From DATEKX01 sp963726785 (GTDB lineage Bacteria; Acidobacteriota; Blastocatellia; UBA7656), in contig CAVSDJ010000006.1 in the NCBI GenBank assembly GCA_963726785.1, forward strand, positions 1 through 64,000: DNA of 64,000 nt, given 5' to 3'. Below are positions 1 through 8,341 of the stretch, in pieces (the stretch's first letter is position 1; each line of letters starts with the position of its first letter). The position numbers and the translations under genes are program-made. A model generated the notes under the pieces. That model did no database searches, was not told the DNA's origin, and was given only the letters and a program-made list of their open reading frames with translations.

Positions 1-791
1 CTCTGGTCGAGAACGGAAGAACGAACTCTCTCGTAGATCGAGTTCCCAAGAATGACTTTTGCCGCATTCAACAGCCCCGTGCGCGCACGCCGCGCGGTAA
101 AGCCTTCGGCGCGACAGATGCGGTCGAATTCACCCGGCCCAATGCCTCGCAATACCGCGATGCGAGAGAGCGCAAACGTATCGGTCGCACGCGTGTTGAC
201 GCCTATGCGACTGGTCGCTACGGAAACGTATCCGGCTTCTCGCGCGATGCGAGCGGCGGCGTGCGAAAAGCGTCCTCCGGGGCAGGAAAAATGAGCGACG
301 CGGTTGCCTGTTATCTGCTCTAAGCGATCTCTTGCTTCCGCAATCTCGACGCGCAGTTGGCTATCGTTCAGGTCGTCGAGATAGCTATGCGTCATCGAGT
401 GACAGCCTATTTCAAATCCCGACTCGCTTAGTTCGCGAAGCTGGGTTCGAGACAAATAACCGCGCGTGCCTACTCGTCCCGCGATTGCGTAGAAGGTGGC
501 GTTGAAGTTAGCTGCTTTGAGCAACGGCGCTGCAATGAGCAAGTCAGTCTCGCATCCGTCATCGAAGGTCATGGCAATTGAGCGGTTGTCATCATCAGGC
601 CAGGCGAGAGCCTGGCTGACGCTCACGCCTTGAAACCCGCTCGCCTGCAATCGCGCGAGCATCTCGCGGAAGGCCGATTCGCTGATAACATAGCGCACGT
701 ATCCTTGTTCGCGCTCGCACAACTCGCGGCCCGCGCGCTCGATTTCGTGATACATCAAATAAACTATTCCGTCGCTCATCTGATCACCCAT
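1..791 (-). CDS. Polysaccharide deacetylase (NodB/CE4 family), C-terminus outside window
   Basis: Predicted metal-dependent N- or O-deacetylase acting on a cell-envelope or exported polysaccharide. The frame reads open from an ATG at 791 to the window edge, so about 263 residues are visible and the C-terminus is missing. The start MGDQMSDGIVYLMYHEI is followed by the NodB motif 1 MTFDDGCETD (about residue 75) and motif 2 CHSMTHSY (about residue 125), which supply the catalytic Asp and the two metal-binding His of CE4 enzymes. The start codon directly abuts the TGA of the PHP gene (stop 792-794), so they are translationally coupled; a second in-frame ATG at 779 is possible. No signal peptide is seen. 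It is the last visible gene of a four-gene operon with GT2, ATP-grasp and PHP genes. The family is confident; the substrate is unknown. Confidence 0.85.
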   Translation of the reverse strand, partial: MGDQMSDGIVYLMYHEIERAGRELCEREQGYVRYVISESAFREMLARLQASGFQGVSVSQALAWPDDDNRSIAMTFDDGCETDLLIAAPLLKAANFNATFYAIAGRVGTRGYLSRTQLRELSESGFEIGCHSMTHSYLDDLNDSQLRVEIAEARDRLEQITGNRVAHFSCPGGRFSHAAARIAREAGYVSVATSRIGVNTRATDTFALSRIAVLRGIGPGEFDRICRAEGFTARRARTGLLNAAKVILGNSIYERVRSSVLDQ

Positions 792-1586
792 TCAAAATAT
801 TCTTCTAAGCTGCGCCTTCAACGGCGCGGGCACTGTCAGCCCCAGGCGATCAATCATCTTTTTCGCCTGCTTGATCAATCGCCGCTTGCGCGCATAACGC
901 TGGTTCAGGCTGCCAAACTGCGCGAGCAAGTCTTCATTTAGTTTGCCGCTCGATGGCAATTCAAACTTCTCTTTCACGGCGTAGTAGTTGCCGCGCGCAA
1001 ATGCCTCTAGTATTTCTTCGCGCGTCGCCGTTTTGCACTGCGCGATGTTGAACAGCCCGCGATGTTGTTTCTTCCAATGCAGGTCTTGCCCGTAGAAAGC
1101 GCGCATTTGAGGCTTACGCGCTTGCAAACGAGCGAGAAGACGAAACGTGCCGGATCGCGGCGCGTAACGACCATCGTATTTTGAGTTCCAGACTTCCATT
1201 CCGTCGGGGAGTTCTTCAAACGATTCAATCCATTCAAACGCGCTGTCCATCGGGTGCGCTATCACGGATATGCCGCCTTCATTTTTTATGTGGCGAATGA
1301 CCTTTTGCGGATCAGTAGTCGTGACAGGCGATGTGACTCCGTATCCGAGAACATGCATTCGATTATCACAGGTGTATTCAAGGCCGGTTATGAAGCGGAA
1401 GCGATCATCGGAAAGCGAACGGCATTCATCAATGTAAGATTTAGTTTTCGCGGCATCGAAATATTCGGCGTGATCTGTCATACAGACGAAGTCACAGCCG
1501 AGAGCCGCGTAGACTTCGCGCAACTCGGCGAGCGTGAACTCTCCGTCAGAGTAAGTGCTATGAATGTGAATAGCGCCTTTCAACAT
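792..1586 (-). CDS. PHP-domain metal-dependent phosphoesterase
   Basis: A 264-residue PHP (polymerase and histidinol phosphatase) protein. The N-terminal HIHSTYSDGEFTLAEL and the MTDHAEYF motif provide the first metal ligands, VIAHPMD the third, and GQDLHW a late Asp/His pair, so the trinuclear metal site looks complete. Family members hydrolyse phosphoesters; in polysaccharide loci they act as protein-tyrosine phosphatases (CpsB/Wzb-like) or on small sugar phosphates, which would fit here but is inferred. A good ribosome-binding site (aaagga) precedes ATG 1586. The gene overlaps the 3' end of the ATP-grasp gene by 29 bases and abuts the deacetylase gene, indicating one transcript. The C-terminal 60 residues are basic and helical and lie outside the conserved fold. 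Confidence 0.83.
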   Translation of the reverse strand: MLKGAIHIHSTYSDGEFTLAELREVYAALGCDFVCMTDHAEYFDAAKTKSYIDECRSLSDDRFRFITGLEYTCDNRMHVLGYGVTSPVTTTDPQKVIRHIKNEGGISVIAHPMDSAFEWIESFEELPDGMEVWNSKYDGRYAPRSGTFRLLARLQARKPQMRAFYGQDLHWKKQHRGLFNIAQCKTATREEILEAFARGNYYAVKEKFELPSSGKLNEDLLAQFGSLNQRYARKRRLIKQAKKMIDRLGLTVPAPLKAQLRRIF

Positions 1587-2811
1587 TCAAATCCTTTCGC
1601 GCATTAGCTTTCTTTGCGAGGCCAGAGGGCAGTCGTCGAAACAGAAAATCTATCCAGTCGCCCAGTTCGGGCAGCGGGTCGCTGAGTGTGAAATTATCGT
1701 GGCAAGTGCCACGCACAGGAATAGTAAAATTTGCGAGCGTCCGCATACGCGATGGAAACCGGCCCGTGTACCCGCGCGGCGCTCCGCGCATCACTTCTAA
1801 GAGATGCCGAAAATCGCCGAGCATCCATCTGCATCGAACACCATTGCGATAATTCATCTGCGGAGCGACATCACCTTGTTCGGCCATGTGCGCGAGCATT
1901 GCCGGAAAATCAGCGCCCGCATAAACCGTAAGCGCAAGCGAATTCCAGAAGCGACCGTTGACCTCTAAGAAAACCGGCGTGCCGTCTGCGCGCTGTCTGA
2001 ACTCGACCATCGCAACGCCGTGCCATTTGAGAGCGGTGAGAATTGCGAGCGCATCTTCGCGCATCTTCAGGTCCGGTTGAACGCTCACGCGCAGTGCGCT
2101 GCCCGAACCTGTCGGACGAACATCGCGCAGGCGAGCGTGAGCAAACTCTGCGCGCAACTCGCCTTCTCGCATCAACGCGAAATAGCCCGCGCCCGTGCCT
2201 TCGACGAATTCCTGTGCGAGCACAGCCGAGCAGCGCCTGCTCAATTCATCGTAAGCGGTCATGAACTCCTGCGGGCTGCGCGCATAAGCGGGCGCGCCTG
2301 TCGCAGTGACTTTGCGTGTTTTGGAAACTTCTTCCGAACTGCGTGGCTTGAGCACTACCGGATACGGAATAGACCCTGCGACATTGCGCGCTTCGTTGCT
2401 GTCAGAGATGAGCGTTGTTTGCGGCACGGCAATGCCGAGCGAGGCGGCAAGCCTGGTTGTCTGTTGCTTGTCAAATGCGCGTAAGACTATTTCATGCGGC
2501 GGCAGCACGAGCTTTGCGCCCGCGGCTCGGAGCGCATCACGGTGAAGAGAGAGGGGGAGCGTCGTTCGCTCGGTCATCGGCAGAATAAGCGTGCCCGGCT
2601 CGCGCGCGGCTTCTTCTGTTATCGAACTGATGAAAGCCATTGCGTCTTCTTGAGGCGCTGTGTAAGTGAAAGAGCTATGGCAGTAGCGAGACCAGCCAGC
2701 CTTTGACCAAGACGAGCTTGCTCCGACCGCTACGCGATGACCGGCGCGAGCGAGCGAGCGTGTGCTTGCCACCGCTTGATTTTCATTGCCGTCGAGAACC
2801 AGGACTTTCAC
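1558..2811 (-). CDS. ATP-grasp domain protein (carboxylate-amine ligase-like)
   Basis: A 417-residue ATP-grasp enzyme, expected to activate a carboxylate as an acyl phosphate and join it to an amine or thiol. The first 100 residues form a Rossmann-like pre-ATP-grasp domain (start MKVLVLDGNENQAVAST). VVLKPRSSE (about residue 157) holds the ATP-binding lysine, AQEFVEGTGAGYF the hinge, and FLEVNGRFWNS the metal-binding Glu/Asn pair near residue 280. It resembles the carbamoyl-phosphate-synthase-large-chain-like ligases often seen in exopolysaccharide loci. It lies 3 bases after the GT2 gene and overlaps the PHP gene by 29 bases. The substrate cannot be read from the sequence; adding an amino acid to a sugar acid of the exported polymer is a guess from context. 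Confidence 0.8.
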   Translation of the reverse strand: MKVLVLDGNENQAVASTRSLARAGHRVAVGASSSWSKAGWSRYCHSSFTYTAPQEDAMAFISSITEEAAREPGTLILPMTERTTLPLSLHRDALRAAGAKLVLPPHEIVLRAFDKQQTTRLAASLGIAVPQTTLISDSNEARNVAGSIPYPVVLKPRSSEEVSKTRKVTATGAPAYARSPQEFMTAYDELSRRCSAVLAQEFVEGTGAGYFALMREGELRAEFAHARLRDVRPTGSGSALRVSVQPDLKMREDALAILTALKWHGVAMVEFRQRADGTPVFLEVNGRFWNSLALTVYAGADFPAMLAHMAEQGDVAPQMNYRNGVRCRWMLGDFRHLLEVMRGAPRGYTGRFPSRMRTLANFTIPVRGTCHDNFTLSDPLPELGDWIDFLFRRLPSGLAKKANARKDLNVERRYSHS

Positions 2812-2814
2812 TCT

Positions 2815-3966
2815 TTACTGTCCTCTTACCCAGACATCGCGTTTGCCAAGGATGAAATAGATCAGCCCGACGAGCGCAGCCGCGTTCATCACTGAAAAGA
2901 CATAAGCGAAGTTCAACAGTCGCACCTTGCGCTTGTGTTTGAGCAGGTAGCCACCTGCAAGCACGCTTGCATAGAAGATTATTTGGGCCGTCAAACTCGC
3001 TTCATAAAAAAGCGTGTTTGATGCGCTCGAAGGGAGCGCGACTATCGCAAGGTTTGCTGCAAGCAGAATCAGAAAGAATATGGGGGCCGCAAGCCGCATC
3101 AGTTTGTGCGAGTAAAACTGAAAGAGCAAAGCGTTGGTTGGCAGAAGCAGGCGCGGCATCAACTGGCAGAGCTGATAATTTCCCGTGAGCGTGCGGACTT
3201 TGCGCGAGAACTCGCGGCTCGCAGAATCTGTTGCCCGGTCGTGCGCTCGCGCTTTCTCGTCGAACACGATGCGACTCCCCGCAAGCGCGATCTGCATAGG
3301 CGTGTAAACATCGTCGAGAATCGTCTCTTTCGGGAGCGGCTGCCAGAGCTTGCGGCGTATCGCGTAAACAGCGCCCGTCGCTCCAATCACAGAGTTGAAC
3401 CGGCTCTCGTTTTTGCGAATCCACTTCTCATATTTCCAATAGAGGCCGACGCCTTCGCCGACGGTAGCATTCGCGCCGCCGTCAAGCAATAACTCGCCCG
3501 ACACGGCTCCGACGCGCGCGTCTGCAAAATTCGATGTCAGTTCTTTGATCGCGTCCGGCTCGAACCACTGGCGCGCGTCTGCAAAAATGATTACTTCGCC
3601 CGAAGCGATTTCGGCCCCGATGTTGAGCGCGGTGGCTTTCCCTCTCTGCTCGTTATAAGCGAATACGTGAACGCGATTTGAAGCATGGCGGCGCGCTATG
3701 TCGGCAGTGAAATCGGTCGAGCCGTCAGAGATGATGACGATTTCAAGAAGGCGCGCGGGGTAATCGCTTTCTAGAAGGTTCTTGATTCGCGCTTCGATAT
3801 TACTTGCTTCGTTGTGGCAGGCGATGACTACGGATACGCGCGGCGTGACGGCTGATTTAGAGACTTTCAGGTTGCGCAGACGCCCAAGCAGCCAGACAAC
3901 AATAGGATAGCCGATGTATGTATAAAAAATTGCGACGATGGAAATCCAGAAAAGCGACTTAATCAT
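2815..3966 (-). CDS. Family 2 glycosyltransferase, membrane-anchored
   Basis: A 383-residue GT-A fold processive-type glycosyltransferase. One N-terminal membrane helix (residues 1-25, SLFWISIVAIFYTYIGYPIV) precedes the catalytic domain, which starts at VSVVIACHNEASNIEARI. SDGSTD binds the nucleotide sugar, FADAR is the DxD-like metal site, ILDDVYTP carries the general base, and RKVRTLTGN stands in the position of the Q/RxxRW product-channel motif. Three or four C-terminal helices (about 285-378) follow, as in hyaluronan/cellulose-synthase-like enzymes. It is the first gene of the minus-strand operon; the promoter should lie in 3967-4040. The sugar donor is not predictable. The family call is secure. 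Confidence 0.88.
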   Translation of the reverse strand: MIKSLFWISIVAIFYTYIGYPIVVWLLGRLRNLKVSKSAVTPRVSVVIACHNEASNIEARIKNLLESDYPARLLEIVIISDGSTDFTADIARRHASNRVHVFAYNEQRGKATALNIGAEIASGEVIIFADARQWFEPDAIKELTSNFADARVGAVSGELLLDGGANATVGEGVGLYWKYEKWIRKNESRFNSVIGATGAVYAIRRKLWQPLPKETILDDVYTPMQIALAGSRIVFDEKARAHDRATDSASREFSRKVRTLTGNYQLCQLMPRLLLPTNALLFQFYSHKLMRLAAPIFFLILLAANLAIVALPSSASNTLFYEASLTAQIIFYASVLAGGYLLKHKRKVRLLNFAYVFSVMNAAALVGLIYFILGKRDVWVRGQ

Positions 3967-4039
3967 GGGCGTCCTCGACTCTCATATCAGTGAAATGCTT
4001 AAAACGGCGGGATTTCCACGAAAAGAGGTGTGTTAAATA

Positions 4040-4279
4040 CTATTCCCTTTTACCCCGAAATGATGGTATAAGGTTGCCCGGATACTCTGTGTAGAATCCG
4101 AAAGTTCCGGTTGTTGGATTGGCGAAAGTAGAGTAACACTTTACTTGCCCATTATATTGACAGCCCTCGCTGCTTCGGGTATTAATGCTCAGTCTGGGGT
4201 ATGTAACAGGGATAAACCCTTCCGAAAACCGCATTCCTGCCTCCCGATTTTGTTGTTGATTTGCGTTTGAAGCTCGCAC
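4040..4279 (-). other. Doubtful 79-residue open frame in the 3967-4415 spacer
   Basis: The 450-base spacer between the divergent glycosyltransferase and sigma-like genes holds one open frame on the minus strand. It contains CQYNGQVKCY and NPTTGTFGFYTEYPG, which look like an extracellular beta-domain scrap, perhaps the remains of a repeat-domain surface protein. No ribosome-binding site or complete domain is seen. I would treat it as a gene remnant or chance frame. Confidence 0.2.
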
Positions 4280-4415
4280 AACTTACGGCCCTCAAAGAAC
4301 TCGCCGGTATGGTTGTCGCGACTGAAGAATAAAAGACGCGACACAAAGATCGCGTTTGTTTAGTAAAGATGAAACGCGAGCCATACTGACTCGCTTCAAA
4401 GTGGGAGAATCACCG

Positions 4416-5693
4416 ATGACCGAGATTGACTGGGCCGGTCTGCTCGTTGAAGAAGACGTCGAAGGTCTGTGGAATGGGTTGTATCAACTGGTTTCGCGCC
4501 ATCCGGCAGTGCGTCCACTGCACTTTGCTACGGATGGGGCTGCCGTCGCCTCACAGGCAGAGATCAACGCCGACCTCGCGCAGGAATTATTCCTGGAGCT
4601 TTTTCAAAAACAACGCTTCGATCATTACGCTAACAACCGCTACACGAGCACTGAGATTGAAAACGAGCTTGCTCACATCGAAGTGCCCAATCTTGTCGGC
4701 GCGCGATTGCGCAAACGTTACCCTGAATCTTTCCGAATGGCGCGGCGAGTGAGTTCTCTGCTTAAGACAAGCCCGCGTTTCGTGCGAGCAGGCGACGAAG
4801 CTGACAACGGGGCCGGAGAGCAAGTTGAGAACAAACCTCGTCGGCGCGGTCGCCCTCCTAAGAAAGCAAAGCAGGAAGCGAGCGAAATCAAACAAACCAG
4901 TTCAATTGAAGACGACGATTGTTTTGAATCGCTCGATGATTCCGGCGAAGAAGATTTTTCAAACGCAAAGAAGAATGGTGAGCCTCGCCGCCGTCGCATG
5001 GTCAATCAGGTCTTCGGACTGCGCGAATGGTCGCGATCAAAACCGTTGCGCGATTCGGGCCACTTCTCTGATGCGATAAAGAGCGTTCCGATCAGACGGC
5101 GCGATACGCGGCTGGTGGGCCGCAGCGGATCGTCGCAGTTGATACTATCGAACCCCGACCTCGAACAGTTAATAGTCGAAGTGCTCAAAGCGATAGATTC
5201 GCCTGCCGATGTGCGAACTATTCGCCAACTAGCGTTGTCCAAGATACCGCTGCAAGATTACAACGTCGCGTCGCTTGATGAAGAATTAAGCGCGGGCAGT
5301 TCGGGCGGGACGATTCGCCGCGAAGCAGCCGACACGCGCGAAACGCCCGAAGACACTCTGCTGCGCGGAGAGAAAGATAATCAGGTGGCGCAATTGGCCG
5401 ATGAGTTTTTAACGTCGCTACGCCGCGCTGTAAATAACAACGAGCGGCGTTATACGCGACTGCTGACAACGCTGTGGCACTGCTACTACGACCCGCAGAG
5501 CCTGTCGCAATTGGAGATAGCGCGACTGCTCGGAGTATCGGATTCGCTTGTTAGCGACAACCGGCGATTGATCGAGCACGAGTTGAAAAAACTGAAGCTT
5601 TCACTAGAAGACGGGCCGGTCTTTTCCGAGTCGTTGCAGCGACTGGTCGCAACGCGAGTTCAGTCTGATTTCAAGAGAAGCCGACTCGCCTGA
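4416..5693 (+). CDS. Putative DNA-binding protein with sigma-region-4-like C-terminus
   Basis: I do not recognise a named family for the whole protein (425 residues from ATG 4416; an upstream TTG at 4356 would give 445). The N-terminal 120 residues are helical and acidic. A basic AT-hook-like RRRGRPPKKAK lies at about residue 142, followed by a low-complexity acidic linker. The C-terminal 130 residues resemble sigma-70 region 4: a helical bundle, then SQLEIARLLGVSDSLVSDN as a clear helix-turn-helix, then a basic helix. ATG 4416 is preferred because gggag sits 8 bases upstream. No sigma region 2 core is evident, so it may be a divergent sigma factor or a regulator. Its 3' end overlaps the convergent TPR gene by 23 bases. 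Confidence 0.7.
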   Translation: MTEIDWAGLLVEEDVEGLWNGLYQLVSRHPAVRPLHFATDGAAVASQAEINADLAQELFLELFQKQRFDHYANNRYTSTEIENELAHIEVPNLVGARLRKRYPESFRMARRVSSLLKTSPRFVRAGDEADNGAGEQVENKPRRRGRPPKKAKQEASEIKQTSSIEDDDCFESLDDSGEEDFSNAKKNGEPRRRRMVNQVFGLREWSRSKPLRDSGHFSDAIKSVPIRRRDTRLVGRSGSSQLILSNPDLEQLIVEVLKAIDSPADVRTIRQLALSKIPLQDYNVASLDEELSAGSSGGTIRREAADTRETPEDTLLRGEKDNQVAQLADEFLTSLRRAVNNNERRYTRLLTTLWHCYYDPQSLSQLEIARLLGVSDSLVSDNRRLIEHELKKLKLSLEDGPVFSESLQRLVATRVQSDFKRSRLA

Positions 5694-6348
5694 GCAGGTC
5701 TCGGAATCGCTCGTCAGTGCGAAGGCTATCAAGCGCGGGGTCTACTTTGAGCCAGGTCAAATACCAGGAACGCGCTTCATAAGCTTTATCGAGCCATGCA
5801 AAAGCTTCGTCACTCTCGCCAAGCCCTGTATAGATGACCGCGAAATTATACGGCGCTACATAGCTCGACTTTGATCGCTCGTTCAATTCTTCGAGCACAC
5901 TCCGAGCTTCATCGCTCCTTCCGGCCACAGCATAGGCGCGCCCCAAATCGCCCAGCGTCTCTGGCATCGAGCCGCCTGACAGTTTGGCTTTCTCGAATTC
6001 CGCGATGGCATCTGCTATTGCGCCTGTTTGCTCATAAGCTCGTCCAAGGTTGATGCGAGCCAGCCAGTAATTCGCATCCATCGCGATGACTTTTCGAAAT
6101 TGCTCGATAGCTTCGTCGTACCTGCGCGCGAAGAAGTAATTGCATCCCAGGATCACATTATTTTCGAGCGAGAGCGGATCAAGCTCGCGGATTCGTTCGA
6201 GTACAGTCGAAGCTTCATCGAATCGCGCCATGAAGATCAAATAAAAACCGTAATATGTGAGGGCATACGCATTGTTGGGACTGAGTTCAAGCGCCTGCCT
6301 GTAGAGTCGTTCAGCGCCTGCCCAGTCCCTGTCGTAATAGAACTTCAC
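5671..6348 (-). CDS. TPR C-terminal part of a frameshifted winged-helix regulator
   Basis: 225 residues of consecutive tetratricopeptide repeats, starting KFYYDRDWAGAERLYRQAL and containing repeated NAYALTYYG, DEAIEQFRKVI and ARINLGRAYEQ units. It is the downstream half of the regulator at 6393-7409. In the same frame the sequence reads on upstream as ALEIDEQIAEAHTSLAVV right up to the point where the other frame stops, so the two pieces were one gene of about 575 residues. The break is a one-base difference at the five-T run 6401-6405 (five A on the coding strand). With six A the frames join. TPRs in this family are thought to bind proteins or peptides that control the N-terminal DNA-binding domain. 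Confidence 0.8.
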   Translation of the reverse strand: MKFYYDRDWAGAERLYRQALELSPNNAYALTYYGFYLIFMARFDEASTVLERIRELDPLSLENNVILGCNYFFARRYDEAIEQFRKVIAMDANYWLARINLGRAYEQTGAIADAIAEFEKAKLSGGSMPETLGDLGRAYAVAGRSDEARSVLEELNERSKSSYVAPYNFAVIYTGLGESDEAFAWLDKAYEARSWYLTWLKVDPALDSLRTDERFRDLLRRVGFS

Positions 6349-6392
6349 GACTGCAAGCGACGTGTGCGCTTCGGCGATCTGTTCGTCTATCT

Positions 6393-7409
6393 CTAAAGCC
6401 TTTTTGCCGCCTCTCTTGCTTTCGGCATAGCTTCGCCGGGAGGCAATAGCAAGTCGAGCGATTCGAGATAGTAATAAGCCAGCCCTTCATAAGCCAGCGC
6501 GTAGCTCGGATCGAGCGCGATTGCCTGATTGAAACATTCGATGCCTTTATCGAATCCTTCTCTGGTCAGGCGGCTCGCATAATATCGCCCTTTGATATAG
6601 AGCCTGTGAGCTTCCGCGTTTGCGGTGTAGCGTTTCGTGAGCAGGCTTTTCTCTTCGCTCGTCAGTTTCAGCGTCAGCGCTTCCGCCACTCTTTCCGATA
6701 TTGAATCTTCGACCGCGAATATGTCTGTAAAGCTCTCGTCGAATTTGGCGGCCCACAGCGACGCGCCATCGGGGATGCTGACAAGCTGCACAGTCACTCG
6801 AATCCTTTCGGCGGCGCGGCGCACGCTTCCTTCGAGCACAGACCTCACGCGAAGCTCGCGCCCGACAGAGATCGGGTCTTGCGACGAAGCCGTATACTTC
6901 AGGACTGCGCTCGTAGGGCGCACGACGATCTGTCGTATATTGCTGAGTCTGGTTATCAAACTGTCGGCCATTCCCAGCCCTAGATACTCGTCCGTCTTTT
7001 CAAGGCTCAGTGATTTGAACGGCAGCACGGCTATGGCATTGATGACGGCGTCTTTTTCGGAAGCTTGCTCTTTGGGCGCGTCTTCTTCATCGGATTCTTT
7101 CACATCTGCGATAAACCGGTAGCCTCGCTTCGAGACAGTCGCGATATAGTTCTGCGCGGCAGCGGTTTCTCCCAGAGCTTTTCTGAGCGCGGAGATGCTC
7201 TGGTTAAGGTTGTTTTCTTCGACGAAGCTATCGGGCCACACGCGCTTCATCAACTCCTCTTTTTCGAGCAATTCGCCGCGATTTTCCACAAGCACCAAAA
7301 GCGTGTCGAAAGCCTTTCGCGTGAGCGGCACAATCGCTCCGCCGCGAAGCAAAACGCGCTTTGCAGCGTCTAAGCAAAACTGGCCGAATTTGTAGAAGCG
7401 TTTGCCCAT
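6393..7409 (-). CDS. Winged-helix (OmpR/CadC-type) regulator with TolB/FlgO-like domain, N-terminal part
   Basis: Residues 1-105 form an OmpR/PhoB-type winged helix (RKAFDTLLVLVENRGELLEKEELMKRVW is typical but longer than quoted motifs should be; key pieces are FDTLLVL, KEELMKRVWPDS and ISALRKALG). Residues 120-235 form a TolB/FlgO-like domain beginning INAIAVLPFKSL, then TPR units begin (AYALAYEGLAYYYLE). The frame stops at REAAKRL, where the TPR region should continue; the remainder is the gene at 5671-6348. Such one-piece cytoplasmic regulators are abundant in Acidobacteria; targets are unknown. It is a lone gene on the minus strand with no regulated neighbour obvious. Whether the frame break is biological or a read error cannot be told from this sequence. 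Confidence 0.83.
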   Translation of the reverse strand: MGKRFYKFGQFCLDAAKRVLLRGGAIVPLTRKAFDTLLVLVENRGELLEKEELMKRVWPDSFVEENNLNQSISALRKALGETAAAQNYIATVSKRGYRFIADVKESDEEDAPKEQASEKDAVINAIAVLPFKSLSLEKTDEYLGLGMADSLITRLSNIRQIVVRPTSAVLKYTASSQDPISVGRELRVRSVLEGSVRRAAERIRVTVQLVSIPDGASLWAAKFDESFTDIFAVEDSISERVAEALTLKLTSEEKSLLTKRYTANAEAHRLYIKGRYYASRLTREGFDKGIECFNQAIALDPSYALAYEGLAYYYLESLDLLLPPGEAMPKAREAAKRL

Positions 7410-7578
7410 ATTCGTTTCAGAAATCTTTCAGAAAATTCAGCGAGTATCTAAGGACTTTCAGACCGCTTTCGAGAGATTATCTGCCACAAGCTGAACGCGG
7501 GTGTTCAGCCTTGTTGCCCTGAGCCAGCGCTGAATCTATCACGGCGCTTGTAGCGAGGCAATGTGCAGTGTGACATTT

Positions 7579-7629
7579 GCCCGCGCGTAAGCAAGGGCGA
7601 GAGACCTAAGCAATTGCTTACGCGCGGGC
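7579..7629. repeat. Perfect 16-bp inverted repeat in a 5' leader
   Basis: Arm gcccgcgcgtaagcaa (7579-7594) is matched exactly by its complement at 7614-7629 with a 19-base loop. The right arm also contains the palindrome taagcaattgctta. It ends 30 bases before the start codon of the secreted protein gene at 7659, so any transcript would carry the hairpin in its leader. Confidence 0.85.
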
Positions 7630-7658
7630 TAATTCAATCAATGAGAGGAGAAAAGTTT

Positions 7659-8253
7659 ATGATAACGAAAAGAAGCTTTCTGATTATGGCGTTCATCGCA
7701 ATGATGACGCCCATTTTAGTGAATGCTCAGACATCTGAGAAGGCACAGGGGTGGAACGCGAGGCGAATCTTTAAAAACACAGAGGCGAGACAAACTGACG
7801 GTGGCGACAGGCTCCTGCAATCGCAAGCGGGACGACAAGAGTCCGAATCCGGCGTAGTCATTCAAGCAAACGACGATAAGATCGTAGGCACCTGGATAGT
7901 TCATATACCTGCATCCGACGGCGGCGGCGCTCCGTTTGACGCTTTGCACACATTCAACGGGGATGGAACGTTCGTCGAAACTTCCAGCCTGCTTGCGACG
8001 TTGACCGAAGGCCCCGCGCACGGCGTATGGAAAGGCAAAAAGCGCGATTACGATTATACTTTTGAGCTATTCGTATTCAATCGCCGATCAAACCGTCGCG
8101 GGAAGGGTAAGAGTCTACGGCTCGATTCACATCAACGGCGACAATAATTTCACAGGAACATATACAGTTGCCTTCATCAATCTCGACGGCAGCGTGGATG
8201 ATGGTATTGATGGGGGCGAGTTCGCAGGCACTCGCTTGCAGATCATAAAGTAG
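7659..8253 (+). CDS. Small secreted protein of unknown function, frameshifted
   Basis: ATG 7659 follows a strong agaggag ribosome-binding site at 8 bases. The start MITKRSFLIMAFIAMMTPIL with cleavage near VNAQT is a Sec signal peptide. The mature part resembles small exported proteins with IVGTWIVHIP and ALHTFNGDGTFVETSSL, a lipocalin-like beta fold in which the GxW motif opens the barrel. The first frame runs into nonsense after FELFVFN; the neighbouring frame continues with DQTVAGRVRVYGSIHING to a TAG at 8251-8253. A single-base indel at about 8077-8090 restores one protein of roughly 197 residues. Function unknown. Confidence 0.7.
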
Positions 8254-8279
8254 AGCGGGAAGCGCAAAACGATATATTG

Positions 8280-8319
8280 GTAGCCCAGGCGTCAGAAGTT
8301 GAGGGAACGCCTGGGCTAC
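8280..8319. repeat. 13-bp inverted repeat between genes
   Basis: Arm gtagcccaggcgt (8280-8292) pairs perfectly with 8307-8319 across a 14-base loop. It lies 27 bases after the stop of the secreted protein gene and 22 bases before the methyltransferase start, and could terminate the first transcript. No T-run follows. Confidence 0.7.
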
Positions 8320-8341
8320 TGAGGTAGCCAAAGGAGATTTT

